Assembly: GCA_934717745.1 (NCBI GenBank)
Contig: CAKUZB010000014.1
Location: 1-44,837 of the forward strand
Direction of reading: 5' to 3'
Source of the DNA: an uncultured Candidatus Melainabacteria bacterium
GTDB taxonomy: Bacteria; Cyanobacteriota; Vampirovibrionia; Gastranaerophilales; Gastranaerophilaceae
DNA: 44,837 nucleotides
Each line of letters starts with the position of its first letter. Position 1 is the first letter of the stretch. Positions 9,197 to 16,709 of this stretch are shown here, piece by piece. The notes beneath the pieces were generated by a model. It had not been told where the DNA came from. It made no database searches and saw only the letters and a program-made list of their open reading frames with translations. The position numbers were made by a program, and so were the translations under genes.

Positions 9197-9895
9197 ATGA
9201 AAAATATGAAAAAAGCGTTTACGTTGTCAGAAATTTTAATTGTAGTTGCAATTATTGGTATTGTTGCCGCAATGGCTATTCCTAACTTGAACAAAAGCAT
9301 TAATGAAGATAAATATCTTTTGATATATAGAAGCACTGTAGACCAGTTGAATGGTGCTTTGGGTAAATTAATTTCTGAATATGGCTCTTATATAAAGGCT
9401 GGAAACGAAAATTGTCCGGCAGGTAAAACTGTTTACTATTGTGCCACTCTAAAACTAACTGAATATCTTGACGTTGGTATAAATTGTGGAACATCAAATA
9501 TGCAAAGATGTTTTTCTGACAAAAAGATAACAATGATGGGTAGTGATGACGTTCCTGACGGTAGTTTAGAAAAGGGCAATGAAGACTGTTTTTACACATT
9601 TTTGTTAGCAAATGGTGTTGGAGTTTGCGATAGAGGAGTTGCTTATGAACTTGATTTAGATGGTCCAAACAAAGGTCCAAATTCGAGAGGAATTGACCTT
9701 TTTAGGCTAGATATGTATCATGATGTTTTGCAACCGGAACCTTCATATGACGTAAGTTCTAGTGAGACTGAAACAAGTATAGATTTTGAAAACTATGATA
9801 GATATAATCAATGGTTCTATGAAATTGGCAATATGGATTATTTGAAATGTCCAGACCATTTGAATTGGATTAACAAGCATACGTGCGACGACTAA
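9197..9895 (+). CDS. Type IV prepilin-like (pseudopilin) protein
   Basis: A 232-residue protein. It begins with a textbook class III prepilin signal: MKNMKKA, then FTLSEILIVVAIIGIVAAM, with cleavage expected before Phe and Glu at +5. The mature part continues IPNLNKSINEDKYL and has eight or more cysteines and an Asp-rich C-terminal half. This supports an extracytoplasmic, disulfide-stabilised minor pilin or pseudopilin. It sits between the two 5'-nucleotidase-like genes on the same strand but is separated from the first by a terminator. It shares only the N-terminal helix with the prepilin-like protein at 2071. Confidence 0.87.
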   Translation: MKNMKKAFTLSEILIVVAIIGIVAAMAIPNLNKSINEDKYLLIYRSTVDQLNGALGKLISEYGSYIKAGNENCPAGKTVYYCATLKLTEYLDVGINCGTSNMQRCFSDKKITMMGSDDVPDGSLEKGNEDCFYTFLLANGVGVCDRGVAYELDLDGPNKGPNSRGIDLFRLDMYHDVLQPEPSYDVSSSETETSIDFENYDRYNQWFYEIGNMDYLKCPDHLNWINKHTCDD

Positions 9896-9986
9896 TGTTT
9901 ACAATCGTTTAAATTTGGCGAAAATAAGGCATTTTTAGAAAGATAAAAGTCTTTTATATTATATATGTGTAGTGTAAGGCATTATT

Positions 9987-11645
9987 GTGAGTTTTATTAG
10001 TAACAATTTAGCATCAATAAATCCTTTTAAACCTAAGTTTAAGGCTAAGGCTAATTCAGGTGAAACTGAATTGGGCTTGTTTTATGCTAACGATATGCAT
10101 GGTGATGTAAATAGACTGTCTAAATTTAAAACGGCACATGATAAATTTTTAAGAGCCAATGAAAACACAAATCACATGACCCTTGCCGCAGGGGATTGTT
10201 TGTTCGGTGCAGATAAACAAAGAAATTCCTTAATGGTTAAATTGTTTAATCTTATGGGATTAGACGCTCTTGCTCTTGGTAACCATGAATTTGCCGGTGG
10301 TAGTAAGAATTTGTCAGAGTCATTAGAAAAAAGTAAGTTTAAGTCAGTTTCTGCAAATATTGATGTTGCTGAAGACAGTCCATTGAAAAAAAATATTAAA
10401 AATAAAAAACTTGTTAAATCTGCTGTATTTATGAAGGGAGGTCATAAATTTGCGGTTATCGGTGCTTCACCATTCGATTCTTACATAAGTACCAAAGATA
10501 AATCCGTAAAAGTTAAGGACTTAGACGAAACCGTAAAAGCAATTAACGAAGAAACAAAAGAACTTGAATCTAAAGGCATAAATAAAATCATACTTTTATC
10601 TCATTTAGGATATGAACAAGGGGATTTAGATGTTGCCAGAAGAACTGAGGGTGTAGATATTATCGTTGGCGGGCATTCTCACACCGTAATTGACGGCGTT
10701 AATTCAAAAGAGCCTGCTAATAAAAAGGATTTTCACAAATTGAATTTGTTAAGGTCTAAACGTAATGAGCCTGTAATAATAACTCAAGCCGGCGGAATGA
10801 ATGATTATGTCGGATATTTAAATGTTGTTTTTGACGAAAAAGGTATTTTAAAGACTAATAAACTTGAAAATAAATTGATTGATTTGAATAACTTTAACGA
10901 TTCAAAAGTTGCAGATAAATTGATGAATGAAGAATTAGGCGAAAAGATTAAAGTTGCCGGTGTTAAAGGTGTATATAAACCTAAAAATACTTATATTGAG
11001 CGTCATGAAGATAACCCGTTAGCAAATGCTTTTGCAGATGCAATGCTTGCTCGTGGTAAAAAATATGGTGCAGATATTTCGTTATATCACGCAGCATCTG
11101 TAAGAGGTAGTGCAGTTGGTGAAATTACAAATTATGACGTAAAATATTCGATGTTACCATTCGATAATGATATTCAGGTTATTGATGTTTCTGAAAAAGA
11201 TTTAGTTCAAGTGTTGAAAAATACAGCAGGTTCTCTGTTAACTTCAAATAAAGATGCTCAAATTTTGAGAACTTCCGGCATGAAATATTCAGTAAGAAAT
11301 GATAAAGAATATTTCTTAAACGGAGGTAAAGACCCGATAGAAAGTGTTACAATTGGCGATAGAAAAATTGATGTAAAAAATCCTGATGAAAATAAAAAAG
11401 TAAGAGTTATTCTAAATTCGTATTTATTTTCAATGCCAAGAACAAAAGGTGTTTTGGCAAAATATAAAGATTCTGCGGTTGATGCAGGTCGTGAACAAGA
11501 AATTTTCTTAGATTATTTAAAAGACCATAATGAAATTGACTGTACTAAAAAAGAACAACGTGTGAAGACTTCCGCTCATTATTCAAGTTGGAATGAAGTT
11601 TCTACTGCCCGTAAAGAAGTAATGTCTGCATTGAATTTAAAATAG
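9987..11645 (+). CDS. 5'-nucleotidase family metallophosphoesterase (copy 2)
   Basis: A 552-residue paralogue of the protein at 7439, with the same architecture and long shared stretches, for example KSAVFMKGGHKFAVIGASPF. The metal ligands are kept: NDMHGD (D36, H38), AGDC, GNHE, SHLG and GGHSH. The 5'-nucleotidase C-terminal domain contains GSAVGEITNYDVKYSMLP. The start is GTG, with AAGG 8 bases upstream. Like copy 1 it has no signal peptide and begins with an Asn/Pro-rich segment (ISNNLASINPFKPKFKAK). The pair looks like an old tandem duplication, later separated by a prepilin gene. Substrate and location are unknown. Confidence 0.88.
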   Translation: MSFISNNLASINPFKPKFKAKANSGETELGLFYANDMHGDVNRLSKFKTAHDKFLRANENTNHMTLAAGDCLFGADKQRNSLMVKLFNLMGLDALALGNHEFAGGSKNLSESLEKSKFKSVSANIDVAEDSPLKKNIKNKKLVKSAVFMKGGHKFAVIGASPFDSYISTKDKSVKVKDLDETVKAINEETKELESKGINKIILLSHLGYEQGDLDVARRTEGVDIIVGGHSHTVIDGVNSKEPANKKDFHKLNLLRSKRNEPVIITQAGGMNDYVGYLNVVFDEKGILKTNKLENKLIDLNNFNDSKVADKLMNEELGEKIKVAGVKGVYKPKNTYIERHEDNPLANAFADAMLARGKKYGADISLYHAASVRGSAVGEITNYDVKYSMLPFDNDIQVIDVSEKDLVQVLKNTAGSLLTSNKDAQILRTSGMKYSVRNDKEYFLNGGKDPIESVTIGDRKIDVKNPDENKKVRVILNSYLFSMPRTKGVLAKYKDSAVDAGREQEIFLDYLKDHNEIDCTKKEQRVKTSAHYSSWNEVSTARKEVMSALNLK

Positions 11646-11888
11646 ATTTACGTCTTTTTTGTTAATAATATTAAATTTTCTTTTTTAAAAAAGGCAATTT
11701 TTTCGTGTGAAATTACTTTACAATAATGTAAGGCTATTAAAGAGATAAATATAACTTCTTTATTATGCTTTACGTGTAAAACATAATTTAAAAATGGAGA
11801 TAGTACAACAAAAACTTTAATTAGAAAATGATAGGTAAGGAAAACCCAAAAAGGGAAATAGTGTAGTTTTTTATTAAATAACAGATGC
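11646..11888 (+). other. Non-coding stretch, possibly transcribed
   Basis: No open frame longer than about 13 codons with a ribosome binding site is seen. It contains AGGCAATTTTTT (11692-11703), a possible -10 TACAAT near 11718, and an imperfect hairpin at 11763-11786 (TTATG-TTTAC with GTAAA-CATAA). It leads into a strong plus-strand terminator. It may be a small RNA gene or just the 3' region of the preceding gene. Confidence 0.3.
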
Positions 11889-11916
11889 GGTGAAACAAAA
11901 GTTTCACCTTTTTTTT
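11889..11916 (+). terminator. Factor-independent terminator
   Basis: GGTGAAAC and GTTTCACC pair perfectly around AAAA and are followed by eight T residues. The T-run is only on the plus-strand side, so it ends rightward transcription. Confidence 0.88.
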
Positions 11917-11917
11917 A

Positions 11918-12463
11918 CTATTTTTTATTTTTTGCAAGTTTTTGTGCATAAGCATTCATTAATTCTTGATGATTTGCTTGTGCTTTTGGAAGATCAATGA
12001 AAGAACGAATGCGAGTATATCTATCAAATTCGCTTTTTAATTCGCCATAACTTCTAATTGTTTGTAAAGGGATACTTATTTTGTTGCCTATAGTTGTGTC
12101 AAAAATAAACAAGGTCGGAACTGAATAAACATTGCCAACTACTAATGGATAGTTTTGAGGTTCTTCTGTATTAAGCATTACAAAATTGTAGTCATTTGCC
12201 AAATCTTTTGATAAACTGTTAAACGCAGGCATGAATTTTTGACAATTACTGCAAAATGGTGCGTGGAATAAAATGACTAAAGGTTTTGACATGTCCATTT
12301 TTTCCGCTTCTTCCAAACTTGTTGCTACCTTGTTTTCAATGAAATCTGAAAATAAGACCTTTTTATTTTCTTGATTTTTGTTTAAAACAGAAACTGCTAT
12401 TAAAAGCAGAATAATTATTGTAACAATGCTTGATATTATAATAATTTTAGTTTTTTTGTTCAT
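11918..12463 (-). CDS. Membrane-anchored thioredoxin-like protein
   Basis: A 181-residue protein. Residues 5-28 form an N-terminal membrane helix (IIIISSIVTIIILLLIAVSV), so the thioredoxin domain is expected outside the inner membrane. The domain has LVILFHAPFCSNCQKF with a CSNC active site, and VYSVPTLFIFD with the cis-proline. It could reduce or transfer disulfides of envelope proteins, such as the cysteine-rich pilins nearby; the target is inferred only. The ribosome binding site AAAGGAG lies inside the stem of the terminator of the upstream glgC gene (see 12464-12508), which suggests expression depends on that structure. Confidence 0.88.
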   Translation of the reverse strand: MNKKTKIIIISSIVTIIILLLIAVSVLNKNQENKKVLFSDFIENKVATSLEEAEKMDMSKPLVILFHAPFCSNCQKFMPAFNSLSKDLANDYNFVMLNTEEPQNYPLVVGNVYSVPTLFIFDTTIGNKISIPLQTIRSYGELKSEFDRYTRIRSFIDLPKAQANHQELMNAYAQKLAKNKK

Positions 12464-12508
12464 AAAAAAGACTCCTTTGAGAAAAGTTTATCACAAAGAA
12501 GCCTTTTT
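12464..12508 (-). terminator. glgC terminator that contains the thioredoxin gene's ribosome binding site
   Basis: On the minus strand, AAAAAGGCTTCTTTG pairs with CAAAGGAGTCTTTTT around a 14-base loop. This is a 15-bp stem with two G-U pairs, followed by T residues and then immediately the ATG of the thioredoxin-like gene. The pairs are G-U in minus-strand RNA but A-C mismatches in plus-strand RNA, so the structure belongs to the minus transcript. The descending arm holds the ribosome binding site AAAGGAG. Confidence 0.8.
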
Positions 12509-12529
12509 GTTATTTTTTTATAACTTTTA

Positions 12530-13765
12530 TTAAAGAATGCAACCTTTAGGAACTACCGTAATACCGTTTGGTGATACGTAGAAGCCTTTTTGTTGGTCGA
12601 TTTCTTTATCGAAACCGATTTTTGTATAAGGTGGAACTTGAACGTTTTTATCAATAATTGCACGTCTGATTTCACAATGTCTACCGATGTTAACGTTTTC
12701 CATCAAGATACTTTCTGTAACTGAAGAATAAGAGTTAATTCTTACTTTTGGTGAAAGTATACATCTTGATAAACCACCACCAGAAATGATACAGCCTTCA
12801 GAAACCATTGAGTTTGTTGCCATACCAACTCTGTCGCCTTCTTGCCAAATGAATTTAGCAGGCGGATAGTTGTAGTTGAAAGTTCTTAATGGCCATTCTT
12901 TGGCATATAAGTTTAATTCAGGACAAGAGTCTAACAAATCCATGTTTGCTTGCCAGTAAGCATCGACATTTCCAACGTCTTTCCAGTAACCTCTTTCAGC
13001 ATCAGACATTCCTGGGAATGTGTTTTCTTTGAAGTTGTATACATAAACAGGTTTACCTTCATTTAGTAACATAGGAATTACGTTTTTACCAAAGTCATGG
13101 CTTGAGTCTTCCATTTTATTATCTCTGTACAAAGCATCAATTAATATATCTTTTGTGAAAATATAGTTACCCATTGATGCTAAACACATATTAGGATTGC
13201 CAGGAAGTGATTTTGGTTTTGTTTTTGGTTTTTCTACGAAGTTTGTTAATTTCCAGTTTTCATCAACCTCCATAATACCAAATTCAGATGCTTCTTCAAT
13301 CGGAATAGGTATTGCAGCAATTGTTAAATCTGCGTGTTTAGTTTTGTGGTAACTTAGCATTTGTGATACGTCCATTTTATAAACGTGGTCGCCACCAAAT
13401 ACGCAAACATAGTTAGGGTCTGAATCTACGATATGTAAAACGTTTTGGAACACAGCATCTGCTGTACCTCTATACCAATCACCACCGGTTCTCATTTGTG
13501 CCGGAACTAAATCAACATATTGGTCTAAGAATGGTGATAAAGCATAACCACGTGAAATATGTTGGTTTAGAGAGTCAGATTTGTATTGTGTTAAAACTTT
13601 GATTTTGTAGAAACCTGAGTTAATAAAGTTGTTCAAAACAAAGTCGATAATACGGTATCGTCCTCCAAATGGAACTGCCGGTTTTGCACGGTCTTTTGTT
13701 AAAGGGTGCAGCCTTTTACCTTCACCGCCTGCTAAAATCATAACTAATGCGTCATCAATTGACAT
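12530..13765 (-). CDS. glgC: Glucose-1-phosphate adenylyltransferase
   Basis: A 411-residue ADP-glucose pyrophosphorylase of normal length. The N-terminal nucleotidyltransferase domain starts VMILAGGEGKRLHPLTKDRAKPAVPFGG and includes FGGDHVYKMD and FVEKP. The C-terminal part is a left-handed beta-helix (SEGCIISGGGLSRCILSPKVRI). It makes ADP-glucose for glycogen synthesis and is usually the regulated step. The ATG at 13765 is preferred to the GTG at 13777, because the GAGG ribosome binding site overlaps that upstream codon. It is followed by a terminator that also carries start signals of the thioredoxin gene. No other glycogen gene is in the window. Confidence 0.95.
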   Translation of the reverse strand: MSIDDALVMILAGGEGKRLHPLTKDRAKPAVPFGGRYRIIDFVLNNFINSGFYKIKVLTQYKSDSLNQHISRGYALSPFLDQYVDLVPAQMRTGGDWYRGTADAVFQNVLHIVDSDPNYVCVFGGDHVYKMDVSQMLSYHKTKHADLTIAAIPIPIEEASEFGIMEVDENWKLTNFVEKPKTKPKSLPGNPNMCLASMGNYIFTKDILIDALYRDNKMEDSSHDFGKNVIPMLLNEGKPVYVYNFKENTFPGMSDAERGYWKDVGNVDAYWQANMDLLDSCPELNLYAKEWPLRTFNYNYPPAKFIWQEGDRVGMATNSMVSEGCIISGGGLSRCILSPKVRINSYSSVTESILMENVNIGRHCEIRRAIIDKNVQVPPYTKIGFDKEIDQQKGFYVSPNGITVVPKGCIL

Positions 13766-13797
13766 TTTGTACCTCACTACTTACTTATACAATTACT

Positions 13798-13803
13798 ATT
13801 ATA
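13798..13803 (-). promoter_or_regulatory. Probable -10 element of glgC
   Basis: A TATAAT hexamer on the minus strand lies 33 bases before the glgC start. No clear -35 box is seen at 17 bases. Confidence 0.5.
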
Positions 13804-13856
13804 ATATGAAAACGGATTACAATATCATACAAAACGATGAATTATTTTATTTGCTA

Positions 13857-13894
13857 GTTTGTAACAAATTCGTTACAAACTTCACGAATTTGTT
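13857..13894 (+). promoter_or_regulatory. Two overlapping, mutually exclusive inverted repeats
   Basis: GTTTGTAAC (13857-13865) pairs perfectly with GTTACAAAC (13872-13880). The overlapping AACAAATTCGT (13863-13873) pairs perfectly with ACGAATTTGTT (13884-13894), followed by three more T residues. Both cannot form together. They lie in the 342-base divergent region between glgC and fliF. This could be a regulator binding site or an RNA switch on the plus strand. Confidence 0.5.
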
Positions 13895-13960
13895 TTTCAA
13901 GCATTTGACTTAAAAAATGTTTTATGTTATTAATGTTGTGGGGTAAATGTATATTTTTTT

Positions 13961-13990
13961 AAGTCTTGCACATGTGTAAGGCTTTTTATT
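13961..13990 (+). terminator. Terminator-like hairpin in the fliF upstream region
   Basis: AAGTCTTGCACA pairs with TGTGTAAGGCTT, with two G-U pairs in plus-strand RNA, followed by TTTTTATTTT. No plus-strand gene lies between glgC and this point, so it either insulates fliF from readthrough or ends a short leader RNA. The loop is tight, so the top pairs must open. Confidence 0.5.
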
Positions 13991-14064
13991 TTGCCAAAAA
14001 TTGTAAAAATAAGGCGAAACGTAACAGATACTTAACATTTTTGATATTTATATATAAAAAGATT

Positions 14065-14109
14065 ATTATATTGTTGATAACGTGTAACTTGGGGTATCAA
14101 CAATATAAT
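14065..14109 (+). promoter_or_regulatory. 15-bp perfect hairpin covering the fliF start codon
   Basis: ATTATATTGTTGATA (14065-14079) and TATCAACAATATAAT (14095-14109) pair without a mismatch around a 15-base loop. The last two bases of the stem are the A and T of the fliF ATG. The only purine-rich ribosome binding candidate (GGGG, 14091-14094) lies at the 3' side of the loop. TTAACA near 14034 and TATAAA near 14055 could be the promoter, putting the hairpin at the very 5' end of the mRNA. Confidence 0.7.
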
Positions 14110-15667
14110 GGAAAATAATAATTTAAAACCTTTTTTAGAGGATATAAAAAAGTTATGGGACGGGTTAGAACTGCCACAAAAGTTTGGTCTTTTGGCATTG
14201 ACTATTGTAACAGTTATCGTTGCAACTTATTTTTTGGTGAAATCTTTTGAACCTGAGTGGACTGTTTTGTACAGCGATTTGCCACAAACAGATGTTGCGA
14301 ACATTGTTGAATCATTCAAAAAAAGTGGACAGGCATATAAAGTTTCAGAGGATAAAAAAGCAATTCTTGTTCCTGCAAAAGATAAGGACAATATGAGAAT
14401 TTTTGTTGCTGAAAATGACCTTATCGAAAATCCATCTCCGGGGTTTGAATTGCTGGATAATATGCAATTAGGCTCTACTGATTTTAAAAATAAATTGACA
14501 AAGCAAAGAATTTTTCAAGGTGAAATTGTTCGTTCTATTGAGAAAATGAATGGTATTAAAAGTTGCAGAGTTCAACTTGCAGATCCTGAACGTTCAATTT
14601 TCGAAGATAAAGATGAAGCCCCATCGGCATCTGTAATGCTTATTTTAGATGAGGGATACCGTTTAAAAGCATATCAAGTCAAAGCGATTAAAAATTTAGT
14701 CGCTTATTCTGTTCCAAGAATGACTCCTGAAAGAGTTTTTATTACAGACCAAAATGGTGCAAGTTTGTCTGATGAAACAGGTAAAAATTCAAATGATATG
14801 GAAACTTTCAAATCTAATGCAGAAAAACAAACTGCGGAAAAAGTTTCTCAAGTTTTAGAAAAAATTGTTGGAAAAGGAAATGTATCTGTTCAGGTTAATG
14901 CGGACATTGATTTTAATTCAACAAAAGCAACTATAGAAACATACGTTCCTGTTGGAGATGGCGAAAATGGGTATAAGGGAGTTATGACAACTTCACAATC
15001 AGAGGTTGAAACTTATGAAAATCCAAATCAAGCACCCGTAAATGCAAATGTAAATGCTCGTAATTTGAATTATGCAAAAGAGAAAAATTCAGTAAATTAC
15101 AGTGTTTCAAAAGAAATTAAACAGGTTGTGTATGCTCCGGGAACAATAAAACGTATGACAATTGCAGTTGCTGTAAACAAAATTTTGACAGATAGTGAAA
15201 AAGAGGAAATACAAAATTTAGTTTTATCTGCTGCCGGTGCAAACTATGAACGTGGCGACGTTATAACTGTTTCAAGTTTACAGTTTGAATCATTGGCAGA
15301 AGAAAAAGCGAAACAAGCAGCACTAGATAAAGAAATTAAAACAAAATCTACGGTTGATTATTTAACCAAAGACTTAGGGCCATTATTGGTTGTGTTAATC
15401 TTAGGTCTTGCTGCAATGTTTATCATCAGAGGATTAATGGGTAAAATGGGTAGAACTGTTGAAGTTCAAGAGGCTCCGCCTGTTTTTGAACCTCAATTAC
15501 CTCAAATGTCAGACGAATTGCCAGAGGCATTGTTGGCAGAACCATTTAAAGGTATTGAGGCTAATATCGATCCTGAACTTGAAAGAGCACGTATGGAATT
15601 GAATGATACTATTATGGCTGATCCGGCAGAGGCAGCGAGATTATTAGTATCGTTTATAAAGGAATAA
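14108..15667 (+). CDS. fliF: Flagellar M-ring protein FliF
   Basis: A 519-residue FliF of normal length. A first membrane helix lies near residues 26-44 (FGLLALTIVTVIVATYFLV). The YscJ/FliF ring-building domains follow (VLYSDLPQTDVANIVESF, then GFELLDNMQLGSTDFKNKLTKQRIFQGEI). A second helix is near residues 420-440, and an acidic cytoplasmic tail should bind FliG. It forms the membrane ring on which the flagellar export gate and rotor assemble. It is the first of four flagellar genes; fliG begins 4 bases after its stop. The start codon is buried in a perfect hairpin. FliE, normally nearby, is not seen in this window. Confidence 0.95.
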   Translation: MENNNLKPFLEDIKKLWDGLELPQKFGLLALTIVTVIVATYFLVKSFEPEWTVLYSDLPQTDVANIVESFKKSGQAYKVSEDKKAILVPAKDKDNMRIFVAENDLIENPSPGFELLDNMQLGSTDFKNKLTKQRIFQGEIVRSIEKMNGIKSCRVQLADPERSIFEDKDEAPSASVMLILDEGYRLKAYQVKAIKNLVAYSVPRMTPERVFITDQNGASLSDETGKNSNDMETFKSNAEKQTAEKVSQVLEKIVGKGNVSVQVNADIDFNSTKATIETYVPVGDGENGYKGVMTTSQSEVETYENPNQAPVNANVNARNLNYAKEKNSVNYSVSKEIKQVVYAPGTIKRMTIAVAVNKILTDSEKEEIQNLVLSAAGANYERGDVITVSSLQFESLAEEKAKQAALDKEIKTKSTVDYLTKDLGPLLVVLILGLAAMFIIRGLMGKMGRTVEVQEAPPVFEPQLPQMSDELPEALLAEPFKGIEANIDPELERARMELNDTIMADPAEAARLLVSFIKE

Positions 15668-15671
15668 ATCT

Positions 15672-16709
15672 ATGGAAAATGCACCAACACTTACACATCA
15701 AATTTTAGGGATGAATTCAATACAAAAAGTTGCGGCTTTGTTAATTCTTTTAGGGCCGGCAACTGCATCTGAGGTGTTGAAAAATATTACTGACAATGAT
15801 TTATTGGAAAAAATTGCTTTGGAAATTGCAAGTTTAAACAAAGTTCCGGTTGAATCTCTTGTTGGTATATTAGAGGAATTTAGAGGATTGTTCCAAGCAA
15901 ACAGTTATCTTGCAAAAGGTGGTAAAGACTATGCAAGACAAGTTTTGGAAATGACTTATGGCCCTGAACAGGCAAAAAGAATAATGACAAGACTGGAAGC
16001 CTTGATGAATGCAAATCCGTTCCAATTCTTGAACGAGGCTGACCCTGTTCAATTAGCAACTTCGTTCCAAAATGAAAATCCTCAATTGATTGCATTAATT
16101 TTAGCATACTTATTGCCTGTTCAATCTGCGAGAGTTATGAACAATCTTCCGCCGGAAGTCCAAGCACAGGTTGCTATTAAAATTGCAGAAATGGATACAA
16201 CAAATCCTGAAATTCTTGCACATATTGAAAAAATTGTAGAAAGTAAATTCTCGTCTGTAATGGTTCAAGACTTCTCACAAGCCGGTGGTATTGATACTTT
16301 GGCAAATATCTTGAACAGAACTGACAGAACAACAGAAAGAAACGTTTTGGAATTGTTAGAAATTGAAAATCCTGAACTTGCAGATGAAGTTCGTGAATTG
16401 ATGTTCGTATTTGAAGACATTATTCAACTTGATAACAGAACAGTTCAACGTATTTTACGTGAAGTTAATACAAAAGACCTTGCACTTGCTCTTAAAGGTA
16501 CAAAAGAAGAAGTTCGTGAAAAAATCTTCTCTAATATGTCAGAACGTGCTCAACAAATGCTTCGTGATGATATGGAATATCTTGGACCTGTTCGTGCAAA
16601 AGATGTTCAAGAAGTTCAATCTCAAATTTGTGTAACAATCAAATCCTTAGAAGCATCTGGTGAAATTGTTCTTGAAAGAGATGAGGGTGAGGAAGAATTC
16701 ATTGACTAG
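15672..16709 (+). CDS. fliG: Flagellar motor switch protein FliG
   Basis: A 345-residue FliG of normal length. The N-terminal FliF-binding domain starts SIQKVAALLILLGPATASEVLK. The middle domain keeps an ENPQLIALILAYL version of the EHPQ motif. The C-terminal charged torque helix region is MFVFEDIIQLDNRTVQRILREV, with the Asp and Arg residues expected to face the stator. It is the rotor protein that turns stator movement into rotation. The presence of FliG shows this cluster is a flagellum and not a non-flagellar secretion system. Its 3' end overlaps fliH. Confidence 0.96.
   Translation: MENAPTLTHQILGMNSIQKVAALLILLGPATASEVLKNITDNDLLEKIALEIASLNKVPVESLVGILEEFRGLFQANSYLAKGGKDYARQVLEMTYGPEQAKRIMTRLEALMNANPFQFLNEADPVQLATSFQNENPQLIALILAYLLPVQSARVMNNLPPEVQAQVAIKIAEMDTTNPEILAHIEKIVESKFSSVMVQDFSQAGGIDTLANILNRTDRTTERNVLELLEIENPELADEVRELMFVFEDIIQLDNRTVQRILREVNTKDLALALKGTKEEVREKIFSNMSERAQQMLRDDMEYLGPVRAKDVQEVQSQICVTIKSLEASGEIVLERDEGEEEFID

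Noticed and set aside
9197..9895. Competence or type II secretion cluster around the prepilin genes
   Set aside because: No assembly ATPase, secretin or prepilin peptidase is in the window; only isolated prepilin-like genes are present.
13629..13913. 94-residue plus-strand frame at the start of glgC
   Set aside because: It is antisense to the conserved N-terminus of GlgC and has no ribosome binding site.
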